Assembly (NCBI RefSeq): GCF_009720775.1
Contig: NZ_WNKW01000002.1
Location: 372,001 to 436,000 of the forward strand
Length of the DNA stretch: 64,000 nucleotides
DNA from: Pseudoduganella danionis
GTDB taxonomy: Bacteria; Pseudomonadota; Gammaproteobacteria; Burkholderiales; Burkholderiaceae_D
Direction of reading: 5' to 3'
How positions within the stretch are numbered: position 1 is the first letter of the stretch; each line of letters opens with the position of its first letter. Below the pieces are notes generated by a model. The model did not search any database, had not been told where the DNA came from, and was given only the letters and a program-made list of their open reading frames with translations. Below are positions 9,192 to 18,845 of the stretch, one piece after another. Both the position numbers and the translations under genes were made by a program.

Positions 9192-10271
9192 ATGCCACGT
9201 ACCGATGATTTACGAATTCGCGAAATGAAGGAATTGACGCCACCGTCCCACCTGATTCGCGAGTTTGCGTGCTCGGAAGCGGCGGAACACACGGCGGCCA
9301 GCGCCCGCGTTGCGCTGCACCGCATTCTGCACGGTCAGGACGACCGTCTGATGGTGGTGATCGGCCCATGCTCTATCCATGACCCGAAAGCGGCGATGGA
9401 ATATGCACGCCGGCTGGCGCCGCTGCGTCAGGAACTGGGCGCCGATCTGGAAATCGTCATGCGCGTGTACTTCGAAAAGCCGCGCACCACGGTGGGCTGG
9501 AAGGGCATGATCAACGACCCTTACATGGACAGCAGCTTCCGCATCAACGACGGCCTGCGCATGGCGCGCGAACTGCTGCGCGACATTAATGAACTGGGTC
9601 TGCCGGCCGGCACCGAATACCTGGACGTGATCAGCCCGCAGTACATCGCTGACCTGATCAGCTGGGGTGCGATCGGCGCGCGTACCACGGAATCGCAGGT
9701 ACACCGCGAACTGGCTTCCGGCCTGTCCTGCCCGGTGGGCTTCAAGAACGGCACGGACGGCAACGTCAAGATCGCCGTGGAAGCCATCAAGGCAGCGTCG
9801 CAGCCGCACCACTTCCTGTCCGTGACCAAGGGCGGCCATTCGGCCATCGTGTCGACCAACGGCAATGAAGACTGCCACATCATTCTGCGCGGTGGCAAAA
9901 CCCCGAACTACGATGCAGCCAGTGTGGATGAAGCCTGCAAGGCCATCGCGGCGCAAGGTCTGGCAGCGCGCCTGATGATCGATGCATCGCATGCCAACAG
10001 CTCGAAGAAGCCGGAAAACCAGATTCCTGTATGTGCCGATATCGCCCGTCAGGTGGCTGGCGGCGATCAGCGCATCATCGGCGTGATGGTGGAATCGCAT
10101 CTGGTAGCCGGCCGTCAGGATCTGGTGCCGGGCAAGGAACTGGTGTACGGCCAGTCCGTCACCGACGGTTGCATCGATTGGGATAGCAGCGTGCAGGTGC
10201 TGCAGGATCTGGCGGCCGCTGTGCGTGCGCGCCGTCTGGCCACCATGGCTGCCGAAGCCGCCGCTAAATAA
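9192..10271 (+). CDS. aroG: 3-deoxy-7-phosphoheptulonate synthase, class I
   Basis: Condenses phosphoenolpyruvate and erythrose 4-phosphate in the first step of the shikimate pathway. The product is 359 residues, standard for the AroF/G/H type. The start is ATG 9192, with GGAG 6-7 nt upstream; a TTG at 9171 in the same frame lacks support. Family segments seen are VIGPCSIHD, EKPRTTVGWKG, and the C-terminal DASHANSSKKPENQ and GVMVESHL. The aromatic leader peptide and attenuator upstream suggest control by Phe and/or Tyr supply. A 17-bp perfect hairpin follows the stop. Confidence 0.95.
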   Translation: MPRTDDLRIREMKELTPPSHLIREFACSEAAEHTAASARVALHRILHGQDDRLMVVIGPCSIHDPKAAMEYARRLAPLRQELGADLEIVMRVYFEKPRTTVGWKGMINDPYMDSSFRINDGLRMARELLRDINELGLPAGTEYLDVISPQYIADLISWGAIGARTTESQVHRELASGLSCPVGFKNGTDGNVKIAVEAIKAASQPHHFLSVTKGGHSAIVSTNGNEDCHIILRGGKTPNYDAASVDEACKAIAAQGLAARLMIDASHANSSKKPENQIPVCADIARQVAGGDQRIIGVMVESHLVAGRQDLVPGKELVYGQSVTDGCIDWDSSVQVLQDLAAAVRARRLATMAAEAAAK

Positions 10272-10291
10272 GCCGCCAGCATCAACCAATA

Positions 10292-10329
10292 ACAAGGCCG
10301 CCACGCAGCGAACTGCGTGGCGGCCTTGT
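10292..10329. terminator. Bidirectional hairpin between convergent genes
   Basis: Perfect 17-bp inverted repeat (arms 10292-10308 and 10313-10329, loop CGAA) between the convergent aroG and TonB-receptor genes. T-runs are short on both sides, so the strength as an intrinsic terminator is uncertain. Confidence 0.7.
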
Positions 10330-10342
10330 CCGTTTTCCGCGC

Positions 10343-13213
10343 TTAGAACTTGTAGTTGGCGGTCAGGTAGAAGCTGCGGCCCAGCGGGTCGGAGTAGCGA
10401 CCATCGTAGCCCACCTGATTACCACCGCCCGAGTTACGCACCGAGAAAGGCGGATCCTGATTCAGCAGGTTTTTGATACCGGCCGTCAGGGTCAGGTTCT
10501 TCACGTAGTTGGCTTTCAGTTGGTAGTCCAGCGTGGTGTAGGAGCGCACATCGCGTTCCATCGCTACTACACCGCCGATGCTGCCGTCGGCGCCCACTTC
10601 GCGCACGGCCGCATCATCTTCCGTCAGGGGCTTGTCGTGGTAGCCGCTGCGGTAGTTGACGGTCAGCGAGTTGCTCAGCTTGTCCGACGATTTGAGCGTG
10701 AACACCACTTTGGAAATCACGCGGAACACCACATCGTCATACGAGTTGAAGCGGCCTATGCTTTTCTCCACGCCCACGCCCGGGGTTTCCTGTTCCGCTT
10801 TGAGCATATAGGTACCGGTCCAGTTGATGCTGGCGCGGCCTACCGGCGTATCGCTGCGGAAGGTGGTATCCCAGTCCAGACCCTGGAAGTGCGAGGAAGC
10901 CAGGTTCAGCGGTTTGCGGATGGCCACCAGCACATTGCTCTTCTGGATAGGGTCGGCGTACACGGCGATGTACTGGTTGGCCAGTACCGGGTTGGTGTAC
11001 AGCTGATCCTGCGAGAAGGTGCGGATCTGGTTCTTCAGTTTGACGTCCCACAGGTCCAGACCGAAGGACAGCATGCTGCTCGGCTCCAGACGGAAGCCCA
11101 GCGTGGCCTGCTTGGACTCTTCCGCTTTGAGGGCACCTGCGCCGGTAGCCGGATTGCCGACGTCGAGCAGGCCGTATTCGGACGAGCCCGGACGGCAGTA
11201 CACGGCGCGCGGATCAGGCGCTTTGACCGGGCAAGGGAAGGCATTCGACGAACCGGCATTTTTGAGCGGGTCGGCAATGTTGTTCATGGTCGGCGCCTTG
11301 AAGCCGGTGCCATAGGAACCGCGCAGCAGCAGTTGCTGGGTCGGCGTGTAGCGTGCCGACAGCTTGTAGGTAGCTTTGGCCACATCTTCGCCCACCTTGC
11401 CGGACGGTGCCAGCTTGCCGTTGGAGTCGTAGCTGTTGTTATGCTTGCTGACGGCCGCATAGCTGTCGTAGCGCACCGCCGTAGTGGCTTCGAAATTGCT
11501 GGCGATAGGCATCAGCAGCTCGGCGAAAGCACCCCAGTTATTGCGCGTCGCGTCGAGTGCCTGGGCGCCCGTGCCGCCGCCGATTTCCACGTCGGTCCAG
11601 CCGGGATTGCCGGGGCCGGGGCCCTGCGCAATCTTGGCTGGCGTATCGGTGTAGCTTTGCTTGGTGAAGTCCGCACCCAGACCCAGTGCAGCGGGACCGC
11701 CGGGCAGCGTGAATACTTCGCGCGAGGCGTGGGCACCGATCACGTCGATTTTCGATTTGATCACGTCGAGCTGCTGGCGCAGCACGGCCGGGGCCAGAAT
11801 CGCTGCCGCACCGTCGGTGGACACAAACGGATTGTAGGCGCCCGTGCGCACCAGTTCTTCGAATTTGTCGCCGCTCATATAGCCGGCCAGCGCTTCGTCG
11901 GTCTGCTTGTTCTGCGAATGGGTATACGCCACACCCACATCCCAGCCTGCGATATTGCTGTCGGCACCCAGCACGAAGTGGGTGGCGTCGGTACGGTATT
12001 CATCGGTACGGCCACCCGCATCGGCACCGCGGTAGTTGAACAGTGCATCCGTCACATCGGCCGGATTGATCTTCTGGCCAGCCAGCAGCGGCACGATGGA
12101 TTTGTTGTAAGCGCCGATGTAGTTCGGATTGACGGTTTTGACGCCCGATACGGGATCGGTGCTGAACACCGTCAGTGGCTGGGCGGCTGGCGCATAGCGC
12201 GCCGTGTTGGTGAATTTGGACAGCACCAGTTCGCCGAACAGCGTGGTGTCGCTGCCCAGTTTCATTTTGCCCGAAGCGAATACGCTATCGCGCTTGAGTT
12301 CCGGCAGCAGTTGCACGGTGGCCGGATAGTCGAAGCGGCAAGCGCCATTGCGCGAGAAAGTATTGGCCTGGGTGCAGGAACCCTTGTTGAGCAGGTCCGT
12401 GTTCAGTACCACGTCGTCATTGGCCGTGACCACTTCCACGTTGGCAGGGGTAGAGTTGATACTGGTCTGCCAGGTCACATACTTCTTGCCGTTGTGCGTG
12501 AACGGATGGGCGCCCGTCTTGGCGAAATCGCGCTGCTTGGCGTTCAGTTCTTTCTGCTGGTCGTGGCTGTAGGCCAGCAGCACGTTGTAGCCGTCATTTT
12601 CCAGATCGCCCCAGCCTTTGGTGATCGAGATGTTGCTGCTGCGGCCGCCGGATTTTTGTGGTGCGTCGAAAGTACCTTCGATGGACAGATCCTGATTATT
12701 CTTCTTCAGGATGAAGTTGACCACGCCGGCAATCGCGTCCGAGCCGTACAGCGTGGATGCACCATCGGTCAGAATTTCCACGCGGTCGACGGCGGACAGC
12801 GGGATGCTGGCCAGATTGACGGCGCTGCCCGTGCCATACGGCGCCATGCGGCGGCCATTCAGCAGCACCAGCGTGTACTGGGTGCCGATCGCGTGGATGG
12901 AGGCCGTCTGCACACCGTTGCCGCCGCCGTTGACGGAAGTCGAGGAGGTAATAAAGCCTTGCATGGAGGGTAGTTGGGCCACCAGATCGGCCACGTTGTT
13001 GGCACCGCTTTGCTCGATATCGGCGCGTGTCAGCGTCTGCACGGGCAGCGAGCCTTCCTTGGCGATGCGCTTGATCGAGGAACCGGTAATTTCTACACGT
13101 GCAATGTGCTCCGGTTCAGCGCTGGTCTGCGCCCAGGCCGCGTGCATGCCCAGCGCCAGACCACCGGCGCAGATCAGGCGCACGGAACGCGCCAATACAG
13201 TTTCTACCATCAT
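10343..13213 (-). CDS. TonB-dependent outer-membrane receptor, copy 1
   Basis: Outer-membrane beta-barrel importer energised by TonB; substrate unknown. The product is 956 residues from ATG 13213, chosen because GGGAG lies 7 nt upstream and a signal peptide (VRLICAGGLALGMHAAWA) follows; the frame stays open upstream to 13396 without support. The plug begins with VEITGSSIKRI and contains LLNGRRM and VEILTDGASTLYGSDAIAGVVN. The barrel ends with the typical terminal Phe (LGRSFYLTANYKF). It is a clear paralogue of the next gene upstream on the same strand, sharing gene start, plug and C-terminus. The neighbouring peptide-type ABC importer suggests, but does not show, a peptide substrate. Confidence 0.92.
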   Translation of the reverse strand: MMVETVLARSVRLICAGGLALGMHAAWAQTSAEPEHIARVEITGSSIKRIAKEGSLPVQTLTRADIEQSGANNVADLVAQLPSMQGFITSSTSVNGGGNGVQTASIHAIGTQYTLVLLNGRRMAPYGTGSAVNLASIPLSAVDRVEILTDGASTLYGSDAIAGVVNFILKKNNQDLSIEGTFDAPQKSGGRSSNISITKGWGDLENDGYNVLLAYSHDQQKELNAKQRDFAKTGAHPFTHNGKKYVTWQTSINSTPANVEVVTANDDVVLNTDLLNKGSCTQANTFSRNGACRFDYPATVQLLPELKRDSVFASGKMKLGSDTTLFGELVLSKFTNTARYAPAAQPLTVFSTDPVSGVKTVNPNYIGAYNKSIVPLLAGQKINPADVTDALFNYRGADAGGRTDEYRTDATHFVLGADSNIAGWDVGVAYTHSQNKQTDEALAGYMSGDKFEELVRTGAYNPFVSTDGAAAILAPAVLRQQLDVIKSKIDVIGAHASREVFTLPGGPAALGLGADFTKQSYTDTPAKIAQGPGPGNPGWTDVEIGGGTGAQALDATRNNWGAFAELLMPIASNFEATTAVRYDSYAAVSKHNNSYDSNGKLAPSGKVGEDVAKATYKLSARYTPTQQLLLRGSYGTGFKAPTMNNIADPLKNAGSSNAFPCPVKAPDPRAVYCRPGSSEYGLLDVGNPATGAGALKAEESKQATLGFRLEPSSMLSFGLDLWDVKLKNQIRTFSQDQLYTNPVLANQYIAVYADPIQKSNVLVAIRKPLNLASSHFQGLDWDTTFRSDTPVGRASINWTGTYMLKAEQETPGVGVEKSIGRFNSYDDVVFRVISKVVFTLKSSDKLSNSLTVNYRSGYHDKPLTEDDAAVREVGADGSIGGVVAMERDVRSYTTLDYQLKANYVKNLTLTAGIKNLLNQDPPFSVRNSGGGNQVGYDGRYSDPLGRSFYLTANYKF

Positions 13214-13645
13214 TATGAATCTCCCAGTTTGATGAAACAAAGTCATGACATTCGAGAAGAAATGCGAGTTCTTCTCTTTTTCATCAGAGCATTGGCGAGA
13301 GAGCGCTGTCAATATGAAAACATTTCTGAAACAAATTGATGATGCTGTACTGCGCTTAGACAAGCAGCCTGGCTTTACAGGCCAGAAAACGCACAAATTT
13401 GGCGCGGGCTTGACTTCGCTTTTTATAACATTGTTTTTTTAATAAAAAGAAGGCAATCTTTGGCGTCGCTGTGGTTTTTTTTGCAGCATGCGCGGCACTG
13501 CGTGCCTAAAGCCGCACAGGCCGGCGTCACATCTACGCCACACTTGCCCCATGCGGGAGGGGGGGCTTGAGGCCATAAAAAAAGCCCGCCGGCTTGCGCG
13601 GGCGGGCGAGGCGAGCACCTGAGCGAACTCAGGCACTAGCAGGCA
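13214..13645. other. Intergenic region between the two receptor genes
   Basis: 432 bp without a credible gene. It holds the 5' leader and presumably the promoter of receptor copy 1 (minus strand) near 13214-13450 and the terminator of copy 2 at 13577-13607. The AT-rich stretch around 13420-13450 is the most promoter-like part; no clear -35/-10 pair was assigned. Confidence 0.5.
13577..13607 (-). terminator. Intrinsic terminator of receptor copy 2
   Basis: On the minus strand, GCCCGCC (13607-13601) pairs with GGCGGGC (13590-13584) and is followed by seven T (13583-13577). It lies about 40 bp past the stop of the receptor at 13646. Confidence 0.85.
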
Positions 13646-16492
13646 TTAGAACTTGTAGTTACCAACCAGATAGATCTGACGACCCAGCGGATCAGCATAA
13701 CGACCGTCGTAACCGGACTGGTTACCACCACCGGCGTTGCGGATGGTGAATGGCGGATCGATGTCGAACAGGTTCTTCACACCGGCAGTCAGCGTGAACT
13801 TCTTGCTGAAGGCCATTTTGGTCTGCCAGTCGATGGTGGTGTAGGACGATACGCGGCGTTTGAAGGCCACGGTGTCACCCTGGCTACCATCGGAGTTCAG
13901 CACGTTCACAACGCTGTCGTCTTCGGTGTACACCTGGTCGGTGTAGCCGGAGTGGTAGTTAGCCGTGATCGCGTGGGTGAACTTGTCGCTGGTTTTCAGC
14001 GAAGCGGTCAGCTTGGAAACCCAGCGGAAGGTAACTTCCGAGTAGGAGTTGAAGCGGCCGATGTTTTTCTCCAGACCTGTGCCCGGGGTATCCTGCTCGG
14101 CTTTGGACATGAAGGTACCAGTCCATTGCACGTTCAGCTTACCGAAAGCGGTCGAAGTTTTATAGGTGTGATCCCAGTCGATACCCTGGTAGTGCGAGCT
14201 GGCCAGATTGAACGGCGTCAGCGCGGCGGCCAGCACGTTCTGTTTCTGGATAGGGTCGTAGTAGCTGCGCAGCAGGCTGTCGTAGACCTTAGGATTATTG
14301 AACACCACATCTTCCGACAGAGTCTGGATCTGGTTGGTCAGTTTCACGTCCCACAGATCGAAGCCGATCGACAGCGCAGGGATAGGTTCCAGACGGAAGC
14401 CCAAGGTGAACTGTTTCGACTCTTCCGGTTTCAGCGCGCCAGCGCCGGTGGCCGCATTACCGCCAGTCAGCAGGTTGTATTCCGACGAACCCGGGTTGCA
14501 CAGTGGGAAGCGTGGATCCGTGGCCGAGGTGATCGGGCAGGCGTGGAACTGCGAGGAACCGCCGTTTACCAGTGGTTTGACGATGTTGGTCAGGGTCGGA
14601 GCCTTGAAGCCGGTGCCGTAGGAGCCGCGTACCAGCAGCGAGTCCATAGGATTCCAGCGCAGCGCCAGTTTGTAGGTGGCTTTGCTGGCCGATTCACCCT
14701 GTTTGCCCGGAGCGATCAGGTTGCCGGCGGTGTCGAAGTTCTTGTCGTTGGTCACGGCGCTGAAATCGTCGTAACGGGTCGACATGGTCAGGTCCATGCG
14801 CTTGGCCAGTGGCAGCAGCAGCTCGGCATAAGTACCCCAGTTGGTACGGTGGGCATCGATCGGCAGCGCACCGGCACCGCCACCAACGATGGCGTCGGTG
14901 AAGTCAGGCTGCTGCACGTTCTGGCCTTGCGAGTAGGCATCCGGCGCTTCCGAATACTTCTGCTTGGTGTAGTCGGCGCCCACAGCCAGCTGGGCTACGC
15001 CGGCAGGCATGTTGAACAGTTCGGTCGAACCGCTGACCTGGAACATATCGATCTTGGACTTGGTTTCGCTGAACTGGTTGTGCAGCACGGCTGGTGCCAG
15101 CACATCTTTCGAGTTGCCCGGTGCCGCAAACGGATCGAACTTGCCGGAAGCGACCAGCGCGTCGAAGGCGTTCAGACTCATGTAGCCGCCTGCTGCCGTA
15201 TCGGTCTGGGTGTTTTCCGAGTGGGTGTAGGCTGCGCGGTAGTCGATGCCTTTGAACGAACCGTCGACGCCGAAGGCCAGGTGGCGTGCTTCGGTTTTGT
15301 ATTCGTCGGCACGGCCGCCCGCATCGGCCAGACGCAGGTTCATGGTCACGCTGGTGACCGAGTTAGGATCGATGCCCAGACGCGACAGGTAAGGCAGGAT
15401 GGATTTCTTGTACAGGGCGCTGCCGACCGGAATGCCCAGTGGCTGGGCTGGTGGCGCGTACTGTGCGGTGTTGCTGAACGACGAGGCCAGTGCTTCAGCG
15501 AAGAAGTTGGTGTCCTTGTTGATTTTCAGGTTCAGCGAGCCGAAGCCGGAATTACGTTTCAGGCCAGGTACGTCTTCCACCGTAGCGGCGTAATCGAACA
15601 GGCAGCGGTTACCCACGTTGAACAGGTTAGGGCCGTTGCACTTGCCGCTCGCGAGGAAATCAGGACCGAACGATTTGCTGGTGGCGACGCCGGCTGCGGT
15701 CTTGTATTTAACCGTGGCGTTGCCCGGAATCGAGTTCGAGCTGAGCTGGTACAGATTGTACTGTTTGCCATTGTCCCAGAACGGAATCACGCCGCTCTTG
15801 GAGAAACTACGCTCGCTCGCATACATGGCCTTGCTTTCGTCATGCGAAGCGGACAGCAGGATGTTGTAGCCGTCGGTTTCCAGATCGCCCCAGCCTTTGG
15901 AGATGGCGATGTTGCTGCTCGAGCCGGAATTGCTCTTCTGCGGAGTGTTGTAAGTGCCTTCGATGATGGCGTCGGTCTGGTTTTTCTTCAGGATGAAGTT
16001 GACCACGCCGGCAATCGCGTCCGAACCGTACAGGGTGTTGGCGCCGTCGGTCAGAATTTCTACGCGCTCAACGGCGGCCAGCGGAATGCTGGCCAGATTG
16101 ACGGTCGAACCGGAAGTTGCCGGGGCCAGACGACGGCCGTTCAGCAGCACCAGAGTGTAGCCTTCGCCGATAGCGTGGATCGAGGCCGTCTGCAGACCGC
16201 CGCCGCCGCCGTTGACCGACATCGACGAGGTGGTGAAGCCCTGCATCGAAGGCAGCGAAGCGACCAGATCGGCCACGGTGGTGGCGCCGCTCTGTTCGAT
16301 CTGCAGTTTCGACAGGGTTTGCACCGGCAGTGCGCCTTCAGCGCTGATGCGCTTGATGCTCGAGCCGGTAATTTCGACGCGCTGGATAGGTGCGTCGGCG
16401 CTGGTCTGTGCAACTGCCGCGTGCATGCCGAAGGCCAGACCACTGGCGCAAATCAGGCGTACAGAGCGGGACAATACAGTTTCAACCATCAT
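13646..16492 (-). CDS. TonB-dependent outer-membrane receptor, copy 2
   Basis: Outer-membrane TonB-dependent importer of unknown substrate. The product is 948 residues from ATG 16492, preceded by GGGAG; the in-frame codons upstream (to 16507) are unlikely to be used. It has a signal peptide VRLICASGLAFGMHAAVA, a plug starting VEITGSSIKRI, LLNGRRLAP, VEILTDGANTLYGSDAIAGVVN, and a barrel ending LGRQIYLVGNYKF. It is a tandem paralogue of copy 1: the two start with nearly the same MMVETVL.RSVRLICA stretch and end with DPLGR followed by N-Y-K-F. The barrel loops differ, so the two probably take different or variant ligands. Each gene has its own ribosome site. Confidence 0.92.
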   Translation of the reverse strand: MMVETVLSRSVRLICASGLAFGMHAAVAQTSADAPIQRVEITGSSIKRISAEGALPVQTLSKLQIEQSGATTVADLVASLPSMQGFTTSSMSVNGGGGGLQTASIHAIGEGYTLVLLNGRRLAPATSGSTVNLASIPLAAVERVEILTDGANTLYGSDAIAGVVNFILKKNQTDAIIEGTYNTPQKSNSGSSSNIAISKGWGDLETDGYNILLSASHDESKAMYASERSFSKSGVIPFWDNGKQYNLYQLSSNSIPGNATVKYKTAAGVATSKSFGPDFLASGKCNGPNLFNVGNRCLFDYAATVEDVPGLKRNSGFGSLNLKINKDTNFFAEALASSFSNTAQYAPPAQPLGIPVGSALYKKSILPYLSRLGIDPNSVTSVTMNLRLADAGGRADEYKTEARHLAFGVDGSFKGIDYRAAYTHSENTQTDTAAGGYMSLNAFDALVASGKFDPFAAPGNSKDVLAPAVLHNQFSETKSKIDMFQVSGSTELFNMPAGVAQLAVGADYTKQKYSEAPDAYSQGQNVQQPDFTDAIVGGGAGALPIDAHRTNWGTYAELLLPLAKRMDLTMSTRYDDFSAVTNDKNFDTAGNLIAPGKQGESASKATYKLALRWNPMDSLLVRGSYGTGFKAPTLTNIVKPLVNGGSSQFHACPITSATDPRFPLCNPGSSEYNLLTGGNAATGAGALKPEESKQFTLGFRLEPIPALSIGFDLWDVKLTNQIQTLSEDVVFNNPKVYDSLLRSYYDPIQKQNVLAAALTPFNLASSHYQGIDWDHTYKTSTAFGKLNVQWTGTFMSKAEQDTPGTGLEKNIGRFNSYSEVTFRWVSKLTASLKTSDKFTHAITANYHSGYTDQVYTEDDSVVNVLNSDGSQGDTVAFKRRVSSYTTIDWQTKMAFSKKFTLTAGVKNLFDIDPPFTIRNAGGGNQSGYDGRYADPLGRQIYLVGNYKF

Positions 16493-17011
16493 TATGTTTG
16501 CTCCCAATTTAAAACGGGTGTGAATGTGTTTTTTTATATCGGTGGGGTAAGCACCTGGCGGCGAAAGACAGCCTGCTTCTTTCGTCCATGACCCATCTGA
16601 ACAGTCGCTCGTAGTGCTGTCAATGCAACTACTTGCATCCAGATATTAAGAAGGCATCATTGAATATACGGCAATAATGCGCACAAAAATGGTGAGAAAT
16701 CGCTCTAATTTGGTGCGTGGGGCAAACTTGCTTCGCGAAAGATTGAGTGAAAGTCAAATTGGCAGGGAAAATATGGTGGTAGGCGTCAATGATGCACTAT
16801 TTTGGTGCGGTGCAAAATTTATGATACAAATGTAAAGTTATTGGGTGTGTTACTTTTACGCGACAGTAGAAATTCCCATGGGAAACAGTGCGATCAGCCT
16901 GTTTGATGCGCCGCCGGGCCGGTCCGTTCGGGCTGCTTCAAACAGATGCTGTCTGGCGGCGCCAAAGTAAGGTATCGTTCCAGCACCTGTTCGAGTTGTC
17001 CGAGGAGAAAT
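16493..17011. other. Divergent intergenic region, receptor / ABC importer
   Basis: 519 bp between the minus-strand receptor and the plus-strand binding-protein gene. Short reading frames on both strands here (for example 16856-17269 minus) lack ribosome sites and family features. It must contain the two divergent promoters; the AT-rich part 16620-16860 is the likely place. No confident promoter or operator was identified. Confidence 0.5.
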
Positions 17012-18835
17012 ATGCTGGGTCCCCGTTCGCTGGCCCGTGTGGTAGCCGTCGTTTGGGCTTGCTGCTGGGCTGGTGCCGCCATGGCGGCAGCGCCCGTGAA
17101 GACTTTGCGCTACATCCTGCCGGCGGCCGAAGCCAGCCTGGATCCGGCCCAGGGGCGCGACCTGTACACCGGCCATATCACCGAAGCCATCTTCGAAACT
17201 CTGTACACCTATGACTATCTGGCCCGGCCCGTGCGGCTGGCGGCGCAGACGGCGGCAGCGCTGCCGCAAGTCTCGGCCGACGGCCTCAGTGTACTGATCC
17301 GGCTCAAGCCCGGCATTTATTTCACACCCGATCCGGCCTTCGGCGGCCAGCGGCGCGAACTGACGGTGGCCGACTACCTGTACTCATGGAAGCGCCTGTT
17401 CGATCCGCAACTGGCTTCGCCGAATAGCTGGCTGCTGGAAGGGCGCATCGTCGGACTCGACGCGCTGGCAGCCGAAGCCAGGCAGCGTGGCCGCATGGAT
17501 TACGATGCCGCCGTGGCCGGTTTCGAGCAGCTGGACCGCTACACTCTGCGTCTGCACCTGACCCGGCCCGATCCCAGCCTGGGCATGATACTGGCCTATG
17601 AACCGCTGGCTGCCGTGGCACGCGAAGTGGTGCAGCGCTATGGCGACGCCAAGGGCGAGGTGGCCAGCCATCCGGTCGGCACCGGCGCCTACCAGTTGGG
17701 CAAGTGGGTGCGCGGCAGCCGTATCGTGCTCGATGCCAACCCGGGCTATCGCGACGAGCGCTGGGATTATGCCGCCAGCGCCGACGGCAGCGCGGCCGAT
17801 GCCCGCATCGTGCGCCAGATGCAGGGCAAGAAAATTCCCCAAATAGCGCGCATCGATATCAGCGTGCAGCTGGAAGACCAGTCGCGCTGGCTATCTTTCA
17901 CCAGCGGCGCGACCGACCTGTTCTGGCTGGACGGGCCGCTGGCCCCGCGCGCCATCCTCGACGGCAAGCTGCGGCCCGAACTGGCGGCGCAGGGCATACA
18001 GCTGCAGCGCATCGTCGATCCCGTGCTGACCTATTACTACTGGAATATGCAGGATCCCGTGGTGGGCGGGTTCAGCAAAGAAAAGATCGCCTTGCGCCGC
18101 GCCATCGCCATGGCGCATGACGTGGACGAAGAAATCCGTCTGCTGCTCAATGGCGAGGCCGAGCGTCTGGCCATGCCGGTGCCGCCCGGCGTGGCCGGCC
18201 ACGATCCGGCCTACCGCAGCCTGCTGCAATACGATCCCGTGCTGGCCAACCAACTGCTGGACCGCTACGGCTACCGCAAGGGTGCCGACGGCTGGCGCAC
18301 CCTGCCCGATGGCAAACCGCTGGTGCTGCACTATACCTCGCGCAGCGAAGCGGCCGGGCTGCAGATGGCCGAACTGTGGCGCAAGACTTATACCCGGCTG
18401 GGCATACGGATGGAAAGCCAGCGCATGATCTTCAGTGACATCCAGCAGGCCGAGCAGCTATGCCAGCTGCAAAGCCGCACCTATCAGTGGATGGCCGATT
18501 ATCCGGACGGCGATAATTTCATGCAGCTGTTCTACGGTAAGAATATCCATCAGAATAACAATGGCTGCTACCAGGACGCGCAGTACGACCGCTGGTTCGA
18601 AGCCAGCCGGGCACTACCGCCGGGACCGCAGCGCGATGCCCTGTACCGCCAGATGGCGCGCCAGCTGGAAGTGCAGGCAGCGGCCATGCCGGCCTACACG
18701 CGCTACCGCAGCATGCTGGCGCAACCAGCCGTGCTCGGGTATAAACGGCATCCCATCCTGCATCAGGAATGGAAATATCTGGATATCGAGCGCAAGGATA
18801 AAAATGAGGATGGCGCAATGAAGGTGGTGAAATAA
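17012..18835 (+). CDS. Peptide ABC transporter substrate-binding protein (family 5)
   Basis: Periplasmic binding protein of the DppA/OppA/YejA class that delivers a peptide-like ligand to the permeases encoded next. The product is 607 residues. The start at ATG 17012 is chosen because GAGGAG lies 5 nt upstream and a signal peptide follows (VVAVVWACCWAGAAMAAA); an earlier in-frame ATG at 16946 would bury that signal. Family features include LRYILPAAEASLDPAQ near the N-terminus, SHPVGTGAY and YYWNMQDP, where the fold normally carries the ligand cleft. It is the first gene of a coupled operon; the downstream permease starts 10 bp after the stop. The ligand is not known. Confidence 0.9.
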   Translation: MLGPRSLARVVAVVWACCWAGAAMAAAPVKTLRYILPAAEASLDPAQGRDLYTGHITEAIFETLYTYDYLARPVRLAAQTAAALPQVSADGLSVLIRLKPGIYFTPDPAFGGQRRELTVADYLYSWKRLFDPQLASPNSWLLEGRIVGLDALAAEARQRGRMDYDAAVAGFEQLDRYTLRLHLTRPDPSLGMILAYEPLAAVAREVVQRYGDAKGEVASHPVGTGAYQLGKWVRGSRIVLDANPGYRDERWDYAASADGSAADARIVRQMQGKKIPQIARIDISVQLEDQSRWLSFTSGATDLFWLDGPLAPRAILDGKLRPELAAQGIQLQRIVDPVLTYYYWNMQDPVVGGFSKEKIALRRAIAMAHDVDEEIRLLLNGEAERLAMPVPPGVAGHDPAYRSLLQYDPVLANQLLDRYGYRKGADGWRTLPDGKPLVLHYTSRSEAAGLQMAELWRKTYTRLGIRMESQRMIFSDIQQAEQLCQLQSRTYQWMADYPDGDNFMQLFYGKNIHQNNNGCYQDAQYDRWFEASRALPPGPQRDALYRQMARQLEVQAAAMPAYTRYRSMLAQPAVLGYKRHPILHQEWKYLDIERKDKNEDGAMKVVK

Positions 18836-18845
18836 TGGTGGGACC

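Noticed and set aside
10520..12973. 817-codon plus-strand open frame opposite receptor copy 1 (and a similar 879-codon frame at 13952-16591)
   Set aside because: Antisense shadows of GC-rich receptor genes; Arg/Gly/Gln-rich, no domain, no ribosome site.
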